A stretch of 64,000 nt of DNA from Shewanella frigidimarina (GCF_003797125.1 NZ_RKKE01000002.1:533661-597660); one strand, 5' to 3'; numbered from the stretch's first letter, positions 1 to 10,861 are shown. The notes: generated from the letters alone by a model not told the origin. Program-made: numbers and translations.

Positions 1-108
1 GCCAATCAAGCTTTTGTCGATGGGTTTTGGTTATCAATGGTAATGGACTGTATCATTTGTGCTTATATCGCCGCATATTTATGGTTCTGCCGAACCACTG
101 GTGATTAA
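1..108 (+). CDS. C-terminal end of an unidentified membrane protein (partial)
   Basis: An open frame enters from the left edge and stops at TAA 106-108. The 35 visible residues are hydrophobic (a segment rich in I, C, A, Y and W) and end in a short polar tail RTTGD, as expected for the last transmembrane helix of an inner-membrane protein. No motif is visible, so I cannot name the family. Its plus orientation makes it convergent with the minus-strand gene that follows. Confidence rests only on frame openness and plausible composition. Confidence 0.45.
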   Translation, partial: ANQAFVDGFWLSMVMDCIICAYIAAYLWFCRTTGD

Positions 109-132
109 CTTTTTAAGTTAGACAAACTTAAT

Positions 133-342
133 TTAGTCGACACTATCTGGCGGTGCCGCAACATCGCATTTTTTACAATTAAGGATCATTCCTAATTGTT
201 GTTGCCGACCTTCGATTGTCGTCACCCAAAGGCGAACAGTCCAAGGCGGACTATGGCGTACATGCTGAAAGTGACCACAGCCTAATTCTGCAACCCAATG
301 CTGTTCTTCATCCAAATGATAACCGATAATTTTTTGCTGCAT
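133..342 (-). CDS. DUF3565 family protein
   Basis: A 69-residue protein beginning MQQKIIGYH with the conserved pattern of DUF3565: an acidic DEEQHWVAEL stretch, CGHFQHVRH, PPW and a C-terminal CKKC pair. The CGH and CKKC cysteines with nearby histidines look like a small metal-binding fold, though the function of this family is not established to my knowledge. The length is typical. It lies downstream of der on the same strand but is separated from it by a terminator and about 110 bases, so it is probably its own unit. The ribosome binding site is weak. Confidence 0.8.
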   Translation of the reverse strand: MQQKIIGYHLDEEQHWVAELGCGHFQHVRHSPPWTVRLWVTTIEGRQQQLGMILNCKKCDVAAPPDSVD

Positions 343-452
343 CCTAGTTCACCCAATCTTAAATGTCTTAGATCACCATAGAATGAAAATTTTCTGCTGA
401 AACAATAATACCAATAGCAATTCAAATAACACGAGCACGGTTTACACCTACA

Positions 453-479
453 AAAAAGCCTGAACAAGTCAGGCTTTTT
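453..479 (-). terminator. Rho-independent terminator downstream of der
   Basis: Perfect hairpin with 6-bp GC-containing arms (GCCTGA / TCAGGC) flanked by A-runs on one side and T-runs on the other, so it can work on both strands. On the minus strand it lies 60 bases beyond the der stop codon and is followed by T6. It probably ends the long housekeeping transcript. Confidence 0.8.
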
Positions 480-499
480 GAGCGATAAATAACGTAGTT

Positions 500-539
500 C
501 AATACTAAGTTATTCCAATACTAAGTTATTCCAATACTA
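500..539. repeat. 16-bp tandem repeat, 2.5 copies
   Basis: The unit caatactaagttattc occurs twice in full (500-515, 516-531) and once in part (532-539), directly after the der stop. It is short and local and probably arose by slippage. Confidence 0.7.
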
Positions 540-541
540 TA

Positions 542-2008
542 TTACTTAGTACGATCGCGAATGTGGCTCATTGCACGCTTACGACGACGCTCTTGACCTA
601 CGGTCAATTTCTCGGTTCTACCTTCAAACGGGTTAGCACCTTCATGGAAACGTAACTGAATTGGCGTACCAACTACTTTTAATGAACGACGGAAGTAGTT
701 CATCATGTAGCGCTTGTACGAATCAGGTAGCTTCTTAACTTGGTTACCATGAATAACTACGATTGGTGGGTTATAACCGCCAGCGTGAGCATATTTAAGC
801 TTCACACGACGACCATTCACCAATGGTGGTTGATGATCATCTTGCGACATTTGCATAACACGAGTAAGCATTGATGTGCTTACACGACGTGTAGCACTGT
901 CGTAGGCTTCTTCAATTGACTCATATAAATGGCCAACGCCAGTGCCATGTAATGCCGAAATAAAGTGAATACGGGCGAAATCGATAAAGCCTAAACGGCG
1001 ATCAAGTTCGCTTTTAACACGGTCTTTGACTTTTTGATCAATACCGTCCCACTTGTTTATCGCAATAACCAATGCACGACCTGCGTTTAAGGTAAAACCT
1101 AATAAACCAAGATCTTGTTCTGCAATCCCTTCGCGTGCATCGATAACCAACAATACTACGTTAGCATCTTCAACCGCTTTCAAGGTTTTAATTACCGAGA
1201 ATTTCTCAATAACTTCATTTACTTTACTGCGACGACGAACACCAGCAGTATCAATTAATACGTACTCTCTACCTTCGCGTGACATTGGAATGTAAATACT
1301 GTCACGAGTGGTGCCTGGCTCGTCATAAACAACAACACGTTCTTCGCCGAGGATACGGTTAATCAGTGTTGATTTACCCACGTTAGGCTTACCAATAATA
1401 GCGAGCTTAATCGGTAAGTTTTGCAGGCGTTCTTGTTCGGCTTCAGCTTCTTCTTCAGTGTATTCACGTTCAACTTGCTCGCCTTCTTCGTCGAGTTCGC
1501 GAACAATACCCATAGCTTCGGCATAAGGCGTTAGTGCGTAGTCAATCATGTTGGTCACACCACGGCCTTGCGCGGCAGCCATTTGATAGACTTCACCTAA
1601 ACCTAGAGACCAAAATTCACCACAAGCAGAATCGGCATCAATACCGTCAACTTTGTTGGCAACCACAAAAGTGACTTTATCGCGGCTACGTAAATGCTGA
1701 GCAATCGCTAAATCGGCAGCCGTCATACCAGCACGAGCATCGGTCATAAATAATACGACATCAGCTTCTTCAATCGCGGCCAATGACTGTTCAGCCATTT
1801 TGGTTTCGATCCCCTCTTCGCTGCCATCAATACCGCCAGTATCAACAACGATAAACTCGTAGCCAGCTAAAAAAGCACGGCCGTATTTACGGTCACGTGT
1901 TAAACCTGGGAAATCAGCGACTAACGCATCACGAGTACGAGTAAGACGGTTAAATAATGTCGATTTGCCGACATTCGGTCGCCCTACAAGGGCCACAACA
2001 GGGATCAT
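542..2008 (-). CDS. der: Ribosome biogenesis GTPase Der (EngA)
   Basis: Der binds the 50S subunit and is needed for its maturation. The 488-residue protein has the two consecutive GTPase domains that define the family, each with its own P-loop GRPNVGKS (near the N terminus) and GKPNVGKS (about residue 210), DTGG / DTAG switch II motifs and NKVD / NKWD specificity motifs, then a C-terminal KH-like domain and a basic tail. I chose the ATG at 2008 (MIPVVALVG) because it has an AGAGG ribosome binding site and matches the usual N terminus. An upstream TTG extension would run through the terminator hairpin. It is the last gene of the rlmN-to-der cluster. Confidence 0.97.
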
Positions 2009-2035
2009 GATTTTGCCTCTAAAAAACTTTTCAAT

Positions 2036-2065
2036 AAAAAGCCCCCGGAACGCTTCCAGGGGCTC
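2036..2065 (-). terminator. Terminator hairpin between bamB and der
   Basis: On the minus strand an imperfect GC-rich hairpin (AGCCCC TGGAA GCG TTCC GGGGGCT) is followed by TTTTTATT. It lies 47 bases after the bamB stop and 28 bases before the der start. It should end or attenuate the upstream transcript, so der may depend on read-through or on a promoter hidden in the short gap. Confidence 0.75.
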
Positions 2066-2111
2066 TAGTAAGGACATTATACCTTAATTAACGCAAAAAT
2101 AGTGCTATGAC

Positions 2112-3347
2112 TTATTCCGCATTAGTTTCAGTATCTTCCTCTACATTTATTTGTTCTTCTTTGTTCAACATAACAATAGCGACTTTGCCACTACGACCTT
2201 GAACATAGATTTTGTCACCCACAACTAAAGGTTGGGCATATAATCCATTACTATCAACTTGAACTCGGCCAACTATATCACCGCTATTACGGTCAATAAA
2301 ATGTAAGTAACCTTCAAAGTCGCCGACAACAATATAGTTATCAATTACTGCTGGTGCTGTTAACTCACGGTTTTTAAGGACTGAAGTGCTCCATAACTCT
2401 AAACCATTACGGCGATCGACTGAGTAAATTCGGCTATGATCATCGACCAAATACAGACTAATACCTGCAGCAGCTAAATCATTAAAGCTTGAATATTTAC
2501 GCGACCAAACAACACGACCACTACGAAGTTCCATAGACACTAAGTTACCATTGTAACTAGCAACATACAGATTTTCGCCCAGTACTAATGGCGTCATATC
2601 AATATCAGCCATCCGGGTGAACTCATTTGCGCCGGTTGGACTAAAGACGGGTTGTTCCCAAGCAGCCTGACCATTACTTTTAACGACAACAGCCACCTTA
2701 CCGTCTGCTGTACCTAAAAAGAAACCGCCCGCTTCATATGCTGCAGAACCAGTACCACGTAAAGTCAGGTTTGGCAGTTGCATTTCATAGGTCCATAACT
2801 TTTTACCGTTATCGATATTAAATGCTTCAAATGCGCCTTTACTGGTATTTACCGCAACAACATCTTCTGCCACTGTCGGCGCCGATAATAACTCGCCATT
2901 TGCTTGCGCAGACCACACAACGTCACCGGTTGCTTCGTCAAGCGCAACCAATAAACCCGTTTCGCCACCAACAAAGACTTTATTACGTGCAGCTGTAACA
3001 CCTGCTGCTAAACGAAGCCCCTTGGTTTTAGTTTCAAGCTTCTCTTCAAAGACGTCATTGAAGTCTTGCTTCCAAAGCTCATCACCGGTTGTTTCATCAA
3101 AAGCAACCACAATACCGCTGCGATCGGCGACAAACACCTTGCCGTAACGAACGGTAGGACGAAGTTGCGAGTAATAATCGCCTACACCGTCACCGACACT
3201 GGTATCCCAAGTGACCTCAGGAAAAACGGTTGCTTGTATATCAACTAATTCACTCACAGGCTCTTCTTCAACATCACTTGAAGAACAAGCAGACATAAGA
3301 GCAACACTTAACCCAACGGCAAGTAGATTTTTACACCACGACTTCAT
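2112..3347 (-). CDS. bamB: Outer-membrane assembly lipoprotein BamB
   Basis: BamB is the beta-propeller lipoprotein of the BAM complex, which inserts beta-barrel proteins into the outer membrane. The 411-residue sequence starts with a lipoprotein signal (hydrophobic stretch ending LMSAC, cysteine near residue 21) and continues with repeated PQQ-type blades showing W-x-G-D-x-L-W style turns (GDELWKQDF, GDVVWSA, GKKLWTYE, GLELWSTS). The start ATG has an AAGGAAT site. It follows yfgM by 12 bases, as in other gammaproteobacteria. An acidic, low-complexity tail rich in E closes the protein and is probably unstructured. Confidence 0.96.
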   Translation of the reverse strand: MKSWCKNLLAVGLSVALMSACSSSDVEEEPVSELVDIQATVFPEVTWDTSVGDGVGDYYSQLRPTVRYGKVFVADRSGIVVAFDETTGDELWKQDFNDVFEEKLETKTKGLRLAAGVTAARNKVFVGGETGLLVALDEATGDVVWSAQANGELLSAPTVAEDVVAVNTSKGAFEAFNIDNGKKLWTYEMQLPNLTLRGTGSAAYEAGGFFLGTADGKVAVVVKSNGQAAWEQPVFSPTGANEFTRMADIDMTPLVLGENLYVASYNGNLVSMELRSGRVVWSRKYSSFNDLAAAGISLYLVDDHSRIYSVDRRNGLELWSTSVLKNRELTAPAVIDNYIVVGDFEGYLHFIDRNSGDIVGRVQVDSNGLYAQPLVVGDKIYVQGRSGKVAIVMLNKEEQINVEEDTETNAE

Positions 3348-3359
3348 CGGCTAAATTCC

Positions 3360-3980
3360 TTATGCCTTGTTTAGATTGTCTAATTTCATGGTCAACGCTG
3401 GACTGGCTAACGCACCACCATTATCCACTGCTGCTTGATAAGCTGATTTGGCTTTATCCAAATCACCTTGACGCACTAAAAAGTCGCCTTTTAATTCTTC
3501 ACGTTGTGAAGCAAATGCTTTATCAGTCACTTGTTCTAACGTCGCTAACGCCATACCTAAATTGTTTTGCTCAGCTTGGATACGCGCTAAACGGATCATC
3601 GCTACCATGCCTAAACCAGAACCAGGTTGCGCAGCAATCACTTTAGTAAATGATGCTTCTGCTTTGGCTAAATCACCCGCTTCAACAGCTGATTTTGCAA
3701 CCATTAATTCTAGTAGCGCTTGATAACCTTGCTGATCATGTTCTGATGTAAAGTTTTCAGCCTGAACCAATAACGCAGCAGGATTAGCCGACTGTGTCAC
3801 GATGGACTGGAATGACTCTGAAGCTTCTTCAGCCGCAGTCACTTTCATGTCAGAATAAGTATTCCAACCATATAGACCACCAAGGCCTACTACGGCACCA
3901 ACGACAATCGAGGTACCATAATCTTTCCAGAACTGCTTGATAGCATCTACTTGTTGTTCTTCTGTGCTATAAATTTCCAC
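3360..3980 (-). CDS. yfgM: YfgM family TPR ancillary protein
   Basis: YfgM is an inner-membrane protein with a periplasmic TPR domain that works with PpiD near the Sec translocon. The protein has a short cytoplasmic N terminus (MEIYSTEEQQVDAIKQF), one transmembrane helix at about residues 20-40 (VVGAVVGLGGLYGW), and a periplasmic region with TPR-like helices. I prefer the GTG at 3980 because AGGGG lies eight bases upstream and because the N terminus then matches the E. coli form. The GTG two codons earlier would be too close to the ribosome binding site. It sits between hisS and bamB, the conserved order. Confidence 0.93.
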   Translation of the reverse strand: MEIYSTEEQQVDAIKQFWKDYGTSIVVGAVVGLGGLYGWNTYSDMKVTAAEEASESFQSIVTQSANPAALLVQAENFTSEHDQQGYQALLELMVAKSAVEAGDLAKAEASFTKVIAAQPGSGLGMVAMIRLARIQAEQNNLGMALATLEQVTDKAFASQREELKGDFLVRQGDLDKAKSAYQAAVDNGGALASPALTMKLDNLNKA

Positions 3981-4006
3981 TTGCACTTCCCCTTTAAAAT
4001 CTGTTC

Positions 4007-5281
4007 TTAAATCAGTTCTGCAATTTTAGCTACGAGTTCACTACGCGTAACCAATTGTTGTTCATTGTTTGTTCTTAACGGCTTAATGGCAACTTGATTG
4101 TTGGCTATTTCGTTTTCACCAATAATCAACGCAAATTGGGCACCGCTTTTATCAGCGCGTTTCATTTGCTTTTTAAAGTTACCACCACCGCAATGGCTCA
4201 TGACTTTAAGCGTTGGCAACTGTTGACGCAACTCTTGAGCTACTTTAATGGCTTCAACGACACAATTTTCACCCATTGCAGTGACATAAACGTCCACTTC
4301 AGGGGCAATATCACTTGTTAACTCAAGCGTTTCAAGCAAAAGCACAATACGCTCAAGTCCCATAGCAAAGCCAACCGCAGGTGTGTCTTTACCACCAAGT
4401 TGGCCGACTAAACCATCGTAGCGTCCACCTGCTAATACTGTACCTTGAGAGCCCAAACTAGTGGTAACCCATTCAAATACAGTGCGGTTATAATAATCTA
4501 AACCACGGACTAAACGCGGATTGATGGTGTATTGGATGCCAACAGCGTCTAAGAGTTCACACAAAGTTGAAAAATGTGTCTTAGAGTCTTCACCAAGGTA
4601 ATCCATCAATGCTGGTGCATCGCCTAAAATGGCTTGCACTTGCGGATCTTTACTGTCTAACACTCGCAATGGATTTGAATACATGCGACGTTGACTATCT
4701 TCATCCAACTTATCTTTGTGCTGCTCTAGAAATGCGATTAAGGCATCACGGTAAGCAGCGCGCTCTGTGGGGTCGCCGAGCGTATTAAGCTCTAGTGCAA
4801 CGTGTTCTTTAATGCCGAGTAAATCCCATAAACGGGCAGATAACATTAATACTTCAGCATCAATGTCGGCGCTGCCAATACCATACACTTCAACACCAAA
4901 CTGGTGGAATTGACGGTAACGACCTTTTTGCGGACGCTCATGACGAAACATGGGACCCATATACCATAAACGTTGTTCTTGGTTATACAGCAGACCATGT
5001 TCGTTACCAGCACGAACGGTTGAAGCCGTACCTTCTGGGCGTAAGGTTAAACTGTCACTGTTACGGTCTTCAAAAGTGTACATTTCCTTTTCAACAATAT
5101 CGGTCACTTCACCAATAGAGCGCTTGAAAAGATCAGTACTTTCTACGATGGGAGTGCGAATTTCGCTATAACCAAATGCACTAACTGATGAACGCAATAC
5201 TGCTTCGACTTTTTGCCATAAAGGACTTTGCGTAGGCAGAATATCGTTCATTCCGCGAATTGCTTGGATTTGCTTTGCCAC
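4007..5281 (-). CDS. hisS: Histidine-tRNA ligase
   Basis: HisRS charges tRNA-His in the cytoplasm. About 424 residues. Class II motifs are present: motif 1 around the conserved IRTPIVE, motif 2 with [20 protein letters not shown], the HisRS-specific [14 protein letters not shown], and motif 3 with [13 protein letters not shown] ... GFAMGLERI, followed by the anticodon-binding domain. I take the GTG at 5281 ([14 protein letters not shown]), which gives the usual Shewanella N terminus. A TTG five codons upstream (5296) is an alternative, and neither has a strong ribosome binding site. Confidence 0.95.
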   Translation of the reverse strand: MAKQIQAIRGMNDILPTQSPLWQKVEAVLRSSVSAFGYSEIRTPIVESTDLFKRSIGEVTDIVEKEMYTFEDRNSDSLTLRPEGTASTVRAGNEHGLLYNQEQRLWYMGPMFRHERPQKGRYRQFHQFGVEVYGIGSADIDAEVLMLSARLWDLLGIKEHVALELNTLGDPTERAAYRDALIAFLEQHKDKLDEDSQRRMYSNPLRVLDSKDPQVQAILGDAPALMDYLGEDSKTHFSTLCELLDAVGIQYTINPRLVRGLDYYNRTVFEWVTTSLGSQGTVLAGGRYDGLVGQLGGKDTPAVGFAMGLERIVLLLETLELTSDIAPEVDVYVTAMGENCVVEAIKVAQELRQQLPTLKVMSHCGGGNFKKQMKRADKSGAQFALIIGENEIANNQVAIKPLRTNNEQQLVTRSELVAKIAELI

Positions 5282-5379
5282 TGTTAACGTGTCCAATTCT
5301 TGAATTAGCTTGCGCTAATAAAATGTAAATATACCCTCAACATCGACAATACTTAGATTGCCATGCACAGGATTAATGA

Positions 5380-6495
5380 TTATTCAGTTTTGTCGGTGAT
5401 AGCGATGCGGTTGGCCATCATGCTCGCTTTAGCACGGATCTTGGCTTCTAAACCATCGATGATTTTATTGTTATCAAAGCGCTCTTTTTGACGCACTCCG
5501 TCATCATAATAACCGCTCTTAGCATGGCCGCCAGTCAAGCCAATATCAGACACTAACGCTTCGCCTGGACCATTGACTACGCAACCAATAATTGACACAT
5601 CCATTGCAGTGGTAATGTCTTCAAGACGACGTTCAAGTTCATTGACGGTACTAATCACATCAAACTCTTGGCGCGAACAAGAAGGACAAGCAATAAAGTT
5701 AATGCCACGGCTACGAATACGTAGCGACTTTAAAATATCAAAACCAACTTTAATTTCTTCAACCGGATCAGCCGCTAACGAAATACGTAAAGTATCACCA
5801 ATGCCTTCAGCTAATAACATGCCTAAACCGACAGCTGATTTAACTGAACCTGCACGCATGCCGCCGGCTTCGGTAATACCAAGATGTAACGGTTGACGAA
5901 TTTGTTTAGCCAGCAGACGGTATGATGCGACAGCAAGGAAAACATCTGACGCTTTAACGCTGACTTTAAATTGATCAAAGTTCAAACGGTCCAAAATATC
6001 CACATGACGCATCGCTGATTCAAATAATGCTTCAGGCGTTGGTTCACGATATTTGTCCATTAAGTCTTTTTCAAGCGAGCCACCATTCACTCCGATACGG
6101 ATGGGAATGTTTTTATCGCGCGCGCACTCAACCACACTACGAATGCGTTCTTCATTACCAATATTACCTGGGTTAATACGCAGGCAATCTGCACCGTATT
6201 CAGCGACTTTAAGCGCGATACGATAATCGAAATGAATATCGGCCACTAATGGCACATTGACAGACTGTTTGATAATTTTAAACGCTTCAGCATCATCCAT
6301 GGTCGGCACTGAAACACGTACAATATCAGCGCCCACTTTTTCTAATGCTCGAATTTGAGCTACGGTGGCGGCAACATCGGTAGTTTTAGTATTCGTCATC
6401 GATTGGACAGCAATCGGCGCACCATCACCAATAGGCACATTGCCTACATAAATTCGGGTAGATGGTCTGCGAATAATTGGGGATTCGTTATACAT
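5380..6495 (-). CDS. ispG: 4-hydroxy-3-methylbut-2-en-1-yl diphosphate synthase (IspG/GcpE)
   Basis: IspG catalyses the penultimate step of the MEP isoprenoid pathway, reducing MEcPP to HMBPP with a [4Fe-4S] cluster. The 371-residue protein has the TIM-barrel part ([42 protein letters not shown]) and the C-terminal cluster domain with CPSCSR and a third cysteine in [10 protein letters not shown], which are the three cluster ligands. The length is typical of the gammaproteobacterial form. It lies 31 bases after rodZ, so they are probably co-transcribed. Confidence 0.97.
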   Translation of the reverse strand: MYNESPIIRRPSTRIYVGNVPIGDGAPIAVQSMTNTKTTDVAATVAQIRALEKVGADIVRVSVPTMDDAEAFKIIKQSVNVPLVADIHFDYRIALKVAEYGADCLRINPGNIGNEERIRSVVECARDKNIPIRIGVNGGSLEKDLMDKYREPTPEALFESAMRHVDILDRLNFDQFKVSVKASDVFLAVASYRLLAKQIRQPLHLGITEAGGMRAGSVKSAVGLGMLLAEGIGDTLRISLAADPVEEIKVGFDILKSLRIRSRGINFIACPSCSRQEFDVISTVNELERRLEDITTAMDVSIIGCVVNGPGEALVSDIGLTGGHAKSGYYDDGVRQKERFDNNKIIDGLEAKIRAKASMMANRIAITDKTE

Positions 6496-6526
6496 GCAAA
6501 TATGCTCTACTGCTGTTGCTAAAGCA

Positions 6527-7504
6527 TTATGACGCTTTAGGCAGGGTTAATCTTGCAACTCGACCGTTGGCAAACTCAGCTAAACTGACGTTATTGCCAT
6601 CGAGGCTGATGCTGGCTACTTGAGGCGCACCCAAAATCACTTTAAAAGGTTTTATTCCGCGAACTTCAATTCGTTGTGCCGCATTTTTCACGCCATCAAC
6701 CATCACTTTGCCATTAGCATCGGTTACGTTAACCCAGCAGTCACCGGTGAGCTCAATGGTTAACACGCTCTCGGCACCTGCTAAACTAGTTTCTGCTGTT
6801 GATGAAGATACAATATTAGTACTTTCAACAACACTGCTAGCAGGTAATGACTGTGAAGCAGTCGCTGCATCTTGGGCCGTTTGAATCAGTTTGTCCTCGG
6901 CTTCTATTGCTGCCTGATTAGCCACATCTGTTGCACTAACATTGCCTTCGTTATCTAAACCATTACCACTGGATTGTACAGAGCCACTTCTAATGATCTG
7001 TTGCGGTTCAGGCATATTGCTTTCAGCTGCAATTTCTTCAACAGTAGGCTGTGATAAATCAATATTGGTTAGTAACGATGATTTTTGTACCCACCACAGC
7101 ACTAACATGGCAATCAATACAGCAACAATAAGGTAGGTCACTAAATTAAGACGACTATTACGAGCTTGATGAGTCGTCTTACGTGAAAAACTTTGCATTG
7201 CAGGCGCAACAATTTCAGGCAACTGATGGCTTAAACATTGTTGAATTTGGTTAATATCGGCATTCACAACACGGGCATAATTTTTAATATAACCTCTAAC
7301 GTATGTGGTAGAGGCAATATTAACAAATATGTCGTTTTCAAGATCATTGATAATCTTGGGACGTAAATGCAATTGGGTTGCTACGGTCTCAAGTGAAAGT
7401 CCCTTTGCTTCGCGAGCCGCTTTTAAAATGGCGCCAGCAGTAACAACATCCTTTAACAATGGCGCTTTTTCTGCGTCTTGTTCTACTTCGAATTCTTTAG
7501 TCAT
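6527..7504 (-). CDS. rodZ: Cell-shape protein RodZ
   Basis: RodZ links MreB filaments to the wall-synthesis machinery in rods. The 325 residues show a cytoplasmic HTH_25 domain at the N terminus ([19 protein letters not shown], then the conserved [13 protein letters not shown]), one transmembrane helix at about residues 122-140 ([17 protein letters not shown]), a low-complexity S/T/A/E-rich periplasmic linker, and a C-terminal DUF4115 domain ([16 protein letters not shown]). Its ATG overlaps the last base of pilW (TAATG), indicating translational coupling. Confidence 0.95.
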   Translation of the reverse strand: MTKEFEVEQDAEKAPLLKDVVTAGAILKAAREAKGLSLETVATQLHLRPKIINDLENDIFVNIASTTYVRGYIKNYARVVNADINQIQQCLSHQLPEIVAPAMQSFSRKTTHQARNSRLNLVTYLIVAVLIAMLVLWWVQKSSLLTNIDLSQPTVEEIAAESNMPEPQQIIRSGSVQSSGNGLDNEGNVSATDVANQAAIEAEDKLIQTAQDAATASQSLPASSVVESTNIVSSSTAETSLAGAESVLTIELTGDCWVNVTDANGKVMVDGVKNAAQRIEVRGIKPFKVILGAPQVASISLDGNNVSLAEFANGRVARLTLPKAS

Positions 7505-8289
7505 TAATTCAAGTTAGCTCTATAATTTTTGGCTTGTGGAGATGCAGGAAACTTCGCAATGAGTAAAATGCCAAATCGTTTTACGGCCTCTATATCATTT
7601 GCCGCCCGCTCAATCTTAATCCCTAAGGCTAAACTTTCTGCTGATTCGCTAGCAACTCGATGGTATCTTGCGAGTTGTTCGCGCGCATTGCCGTAGTCAG
7701 CATCTTCCATGGCTAACTCGGTTAACTCTAATAACGTTACTTTACGTCTTTGATCATACTTTAACGCCATATTAAAATACTGTCGCGCTTTTTCTTTATC
7801 ACCGGCTTTACGGCTGCATACGCCTAAGTTTTCATAACTCGATGCGGTACGGGTATATTTAGGTGTTTCAATCGCCGCAAGAAACATTTTCTCAGACTCA
7901 GCAAAATTATTTTGCTGACATAAAAACACCCCAAAATTATTCCGTGCATCACCAGTAACATCACTCAAGCTAATGGCTTTTTTATATGACTCTTCTGTTC
8001 GCTCTATATCACCAACAGTTTGATAATAATAAGCCATTGCCATATGAACTTCACTGATATTCGGCGCATATTCAACAGCTTTATTTAAATTATACTTGGC
8101 TTGTTCGCTATTACCACGATTTAGATAAGTTAACCCAAGTTGCATTCGTTCTCTAGCGGCCCCCTGCTTATCAAACCGACGCTCTGCTACAGGGGTATCA
8201 GTACCGCTGTAAGTGCGCTCAGTCACACAAGCAGTGACAGATAAAGCCACTAATGTAATTAGACCAACCTTTTGCATTCCGTGCTTCAT
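7504..8289 (-). CDS. pilW: Type IV pilus biogenesis/stability lipoprotein PilW (PilF)
   Basis: PilW/PilF is the pilotin-like TPR lipoprotein needed for outer-membrane localisation of the PilQ secretin. The 261-residue protein has a lipoprotein signal (SVTAC, cysteine at residue 21) and repeated TPR units (RMQLGLTYLNRGNSEQAKYNLNKA, then SEVHMAMAYYYQTVG, DARNNFGVFLCQQNN, ASSYENLGVCSRKAGD). The order rlmN-pilW-rodZ-ispG is conserved in Shewanella, Vibrio and Pseudomonas, which supports the name over a generic TPR call. It is 31 bases downstream of rlmN. Confidence 0.93.
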   Translation of the reverse strand: MKHGMQKVGLITLVALSVTACVTERTYSGTDTPVAERRFDKQGAARERMQLGLTYLNRGNSEQAKYNLNKAVEYAPNISEVHMAMAYYYQTVGDIERTEESYKKAISLSDVTGDARNNFGVFLCQQNNFAESEKMFLAAIETPKYTRTASSYENLGVCSRKAGDKEKARQYFNMALKYDQRRKVTLLELTELAMEDADYGNAREQLARYHRVASESAESLALGIKIERAANDIEAVKRFGILLIAKFPASPQAKNYRANLN

Positions 8290-8320
8290 TTATAAGCCTA
8301 TTATCTATGCAAACAACGAG

Positions 8321-9442
8321 TTATTCCATTGTGACTGAAATCTGATTCTGTTGCATTTGTTTTTTTGCTAAACGCTTTGTTCTATCACGAATATCACCGG
8401 CTAATTGGCCACAAGCAGCATCAATATCATCACCACGGGTTTTACGAACAATCACCGTTAGGCCATGTTCCATCAACACTTTAGAAAAACGATCTATGCG
8501 TGAGTTAGATGAACGACCGTAAGGAGAACCAGGATACGGGTTAAACGGGATTAAGTTAATCTTACATGGAGTATCTTTCATTAGTATCGCGAGTTCATGC
8601 GCTTGGTCTGTGCTGTCATTAATATGATCAAGCATGACATATTCAACCGTCACGCGGCCGCGATTTGCATTAGACTTTTCTAAATAGCGACGAATGCCCG
8701 CTAAAAATTCTTGTAATGGATATTTTTTATTAACTGGAACCAACACATCGCGCAGTTCATCATTAGGTGCATGAATACTTACCGCTAATGCGACGTCAAT
8801 GGCGTCACCTAATTTATCAAGTGCAGGTACTACACCAGAAGTTGATAACGTCACTCGACGTTTAGATAAACTAAAACCAAAATCATCTAGCATAATATCC
8901 ATCGCAGGGATCACGTTAGCAAGGTTAAGCAAAGGCTCACCCATACCCATCATCACTACGTTAGAAATTGGTCGATCGCCAGTATCTTTGTGGAAACCTA
9001 AAAATTGCGATACACGCCAAACTTGGCCAATAATTTCAGATACAGTTAAGTTACGATTAAAACCTTGTTGGCCCGTTGAGCAGAAAGTACATTCTAAAGC
9101 ACAGCCGACTTGTGATGACACACACAAGGTCGCACGGTCTTCTTCAGGAATGTATACGGTTTCAACTTCTTGGCCTTGGCCAACATTGATAGCAAATTTA
9201 ATAGTGCCATCATTCGACTTTTGAAAACTCGCAATTTCAGGCGCAACAATTTCACACTTAGCTGCAAGCTTGGTACGCAACACTTTGTTTATGTTGTTCA
9301 TTTCTTCAAAGTCAGTAACACCAAAGTGATAAACCCACTTCATTAACTGATCGGCACGAAACGGTTTTTCGCCCATTTCACTGAACAACGCCCGTAGTCC
9401 TTTACGATCAAGATCTAATAAATTGATTTTCTTTACACTCAT
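8321..9442 (-). CDS. rlmN: Dual-specificity 23S rRNA/tRNA adenine-C2 methyltransferase RlmN
   Basis: RlmN is a radical-SAM enzyme that methylates A2503 of 23S rRNA and A37 of some tRNAs. The 373-residue protein carries the cluster motif C-x3-C-x2-C at Cys114, Cys118 and Cys121, a GxGE-like [12 protein letters not shown]-binding motif, and the C-terminal catalytic cysteine in [11 protein letters not shown] that forms the transient methyl-cysteine chemistry of the family. The start ATG has a GAGG site. It appears to head the minus-strand transcript that runs towards der; the 114-bp gap to the next, divergent gene should contain both promoters. Confidence 0.97.
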   Translation of the reverse strand: MSVKKINLLDLDRKGLRALFSEMGEKPFRADQLMKWVYHFGVTDFEEMNNINKVLRTKLAAKCEIVAPEIASFQKSNDGTIKFAINVGQGQEVETVYIPEEDRATLCVSSQVGCALECTFCSTGQQGFNRNLTVSEIIGQVWRVSQFLGFHKDTGDRPISNVVMMGMGEPLLNLANVIPAMDIMLDDFGFSLSKRRVTLSTSGVVPALDKLGDAIDVALAVSIHAPNDELRDVLVPVNKKYPLQEFLAGIRRYLEKSNANRGRVTVEYVMLDHINDSTDQAHELAILMKDTPCKINLIPFNPYPGSPYGRSSNSRIDRFSKVLMEHGLTVIVRKTRGDDIDAACGQLAGDIRDRTKRLAKKQMQQNQISVTME

Positions 9443-9556
9443 TCGCCTAACCTCAAAACACCAAAACCTGTAACAGGGCGGCGAATTATACAGTTAGCAT
9501 CACGTTTTAGCCAGTATATCTGCATCTAGTGATATGTTAGTATTACTGTAGGCTAT

Positions 9557-10639
9557 ATGGCCTTCTACGAGGAAGTTTTTACCCACACTATGTTAACCCT
9601 TTTATTGATTGTTTCTTTTGCTATTTTGATTTCCTTTTTGTGTAGTATTTTTGAAGCCGTTCTCTTATCTGTTACTCCAAGTTATATCGCAACCCTGAAA
9701 GAAACTAACCCCTTTATTGCTGCGCAACTCGATAAGCAAAAGCAAAATATTGACTCTCCTTTAGTGTCTATCCTAACGCTAAATACCATCTCACATACCA
9801 TGGGGGCTTCTGTTGCAGGCGCACAGGCGGCTATTGTGTTTGGTAGTCATATGCTCGGAGTATTCTCTGCGGTTCTGACTTTTTTAATTTTGTTCCTCTC
9901 AGAAATCATTCCTAAAACATTAGGGGCTAATCATTGGCGTAAATTGGCGCCATCGGTATCGGTTTGCTTATTCTGGATGGAAAAAATAACTATGCCTTTA
10001 ATTTGGATGTCTCAAAAGGTTACCAATCTCTTAGGCAAAGGTAATAACGGTCAATACATTCGTCAAGAACTCAGCGCAATGAGTAAAATGGGTAAAGACA
10101 GTGGTGAGCTAAGTGAGCAAGAATCACAGATTTTAACCCAAATGTTATCGATGAAAGACATGCACGTCAGCGACATAATGACCCCCCGCACTGTGATATT
10201 TAAATTATCGACTCACATCACTCATGCGCAATTTACCGACCAATATTTGTCGAGTCCGTTTACTCGTTTTCCGATTTACCAAGGTGACCGAGACAATGTG
10301 ATTGGTTATGTTAATCGTAATGACATTATTCTTCAGTCTCGCCAAACACCAGATACCGAAATTGGTACTCATTTAAAAACGCTACTTGCTGCCCCCTCCT
10401 CAGTAAGAGTATTGCCACTGTTTCAATTAATGATAAAACGTAATGCTAAAATGGCATTAGTGGTTGATGAATATGGCTCAAGTGAAGGGATAGTGACAAT
10501 TGAAGACATCATCGAAACCTTAATTGGTTTAGAAATCGTTGATTCAAAGGATTTAGCTCCCAATATGCAAGCTCTGGCACGTAAGCTGTGGCAACGACGT
10601 ATCAAGAATAAAGGTTTGGTTATATACGATGATAATTAA
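9557..10639 (+). CDS. CNNM-CBS domain membrane protein (CorC/HlyC-type family)
   Basis: A 360-residue inner-membrane protein. The N-terminal half is a CNNM transmembrane domain (LLLIVSFAILISFLCSIFEAVLLSV; small-residue helix SHTMGASVAGAQAA; SEIIPKTLGANHW), followed at about residues 200-330 by a CBS pair beginning with the hallmark DIMTPRTVIF and ending ALVVDEYGSSEGIVTIEDIIETLIG. It lacks the C-terminal CorC_HlyC domain, stopping soon after the second CBS motif, so it is a short form. The family is linked to magnesium/cobalt efflux or divalent cation homeostasis; the substrate here is not shown. It is divergent from rlmN and has its own promoter region. Confidence 0.88.
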   Translation: MAFYEEVFTHTMLTLLLIVSFAILISFLCSIFEAVLLSVTPSYIATLKETNPFIAAQLDKQKQNIDSPLVSILTLNTISHTMGASVAGAQAAIVFGSHMLGVFSAVLTFLILFLSEIIPKTLGANHWRKLAPSVSVCLFWMEKITMPLIWMSQKVTNLLGKGNNGQYIRQELSAMSKMGKDSGELSEQESQILTQMLSMKDMHVSDIMTPRTVIFKLSTHITHAQFTDQYLSSPFTRFPIYQGDRDNVIGYVNRNDIILQSRQTPDTEIGTHLKTLLAAPSSVRVLPLFQLMIKRNAKMALVVDEYGSSEGIVTIEDIIETLIGLEIVDSKDLAPNMQALARKLWQRRIKNKGLVIYDDN

Positions 10640-10861
10640 CTTGGTTAATTAAGCCACTTGTATACGAATACATAATCAAAAAAATCAATTGTTAACACTC
10701 TTTTTATCGCATTTTTTAATACAAACTGTATTGGCTATATTCAGCTAATTTGTACCATCACTTTCGTAATTTGAGCTGCAATATAAAGATCACAAAAACG
10801 CGCAGCGATAACATGTTTACCTAAATTAGTATAAGATAGCGACATTAAATTGAGGGAAAAA
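10640..10861 (+). other. Intergenic leader before the 5'-nucleotidase gene
   Basis: AT-rich stretch with no open frame of note and no clear terminator after the CNNM gene. It ends in the strong ribosome binding site GAGGGA just before the ATG at 10862. I saw no recognised operator. Confidence 0.4.
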
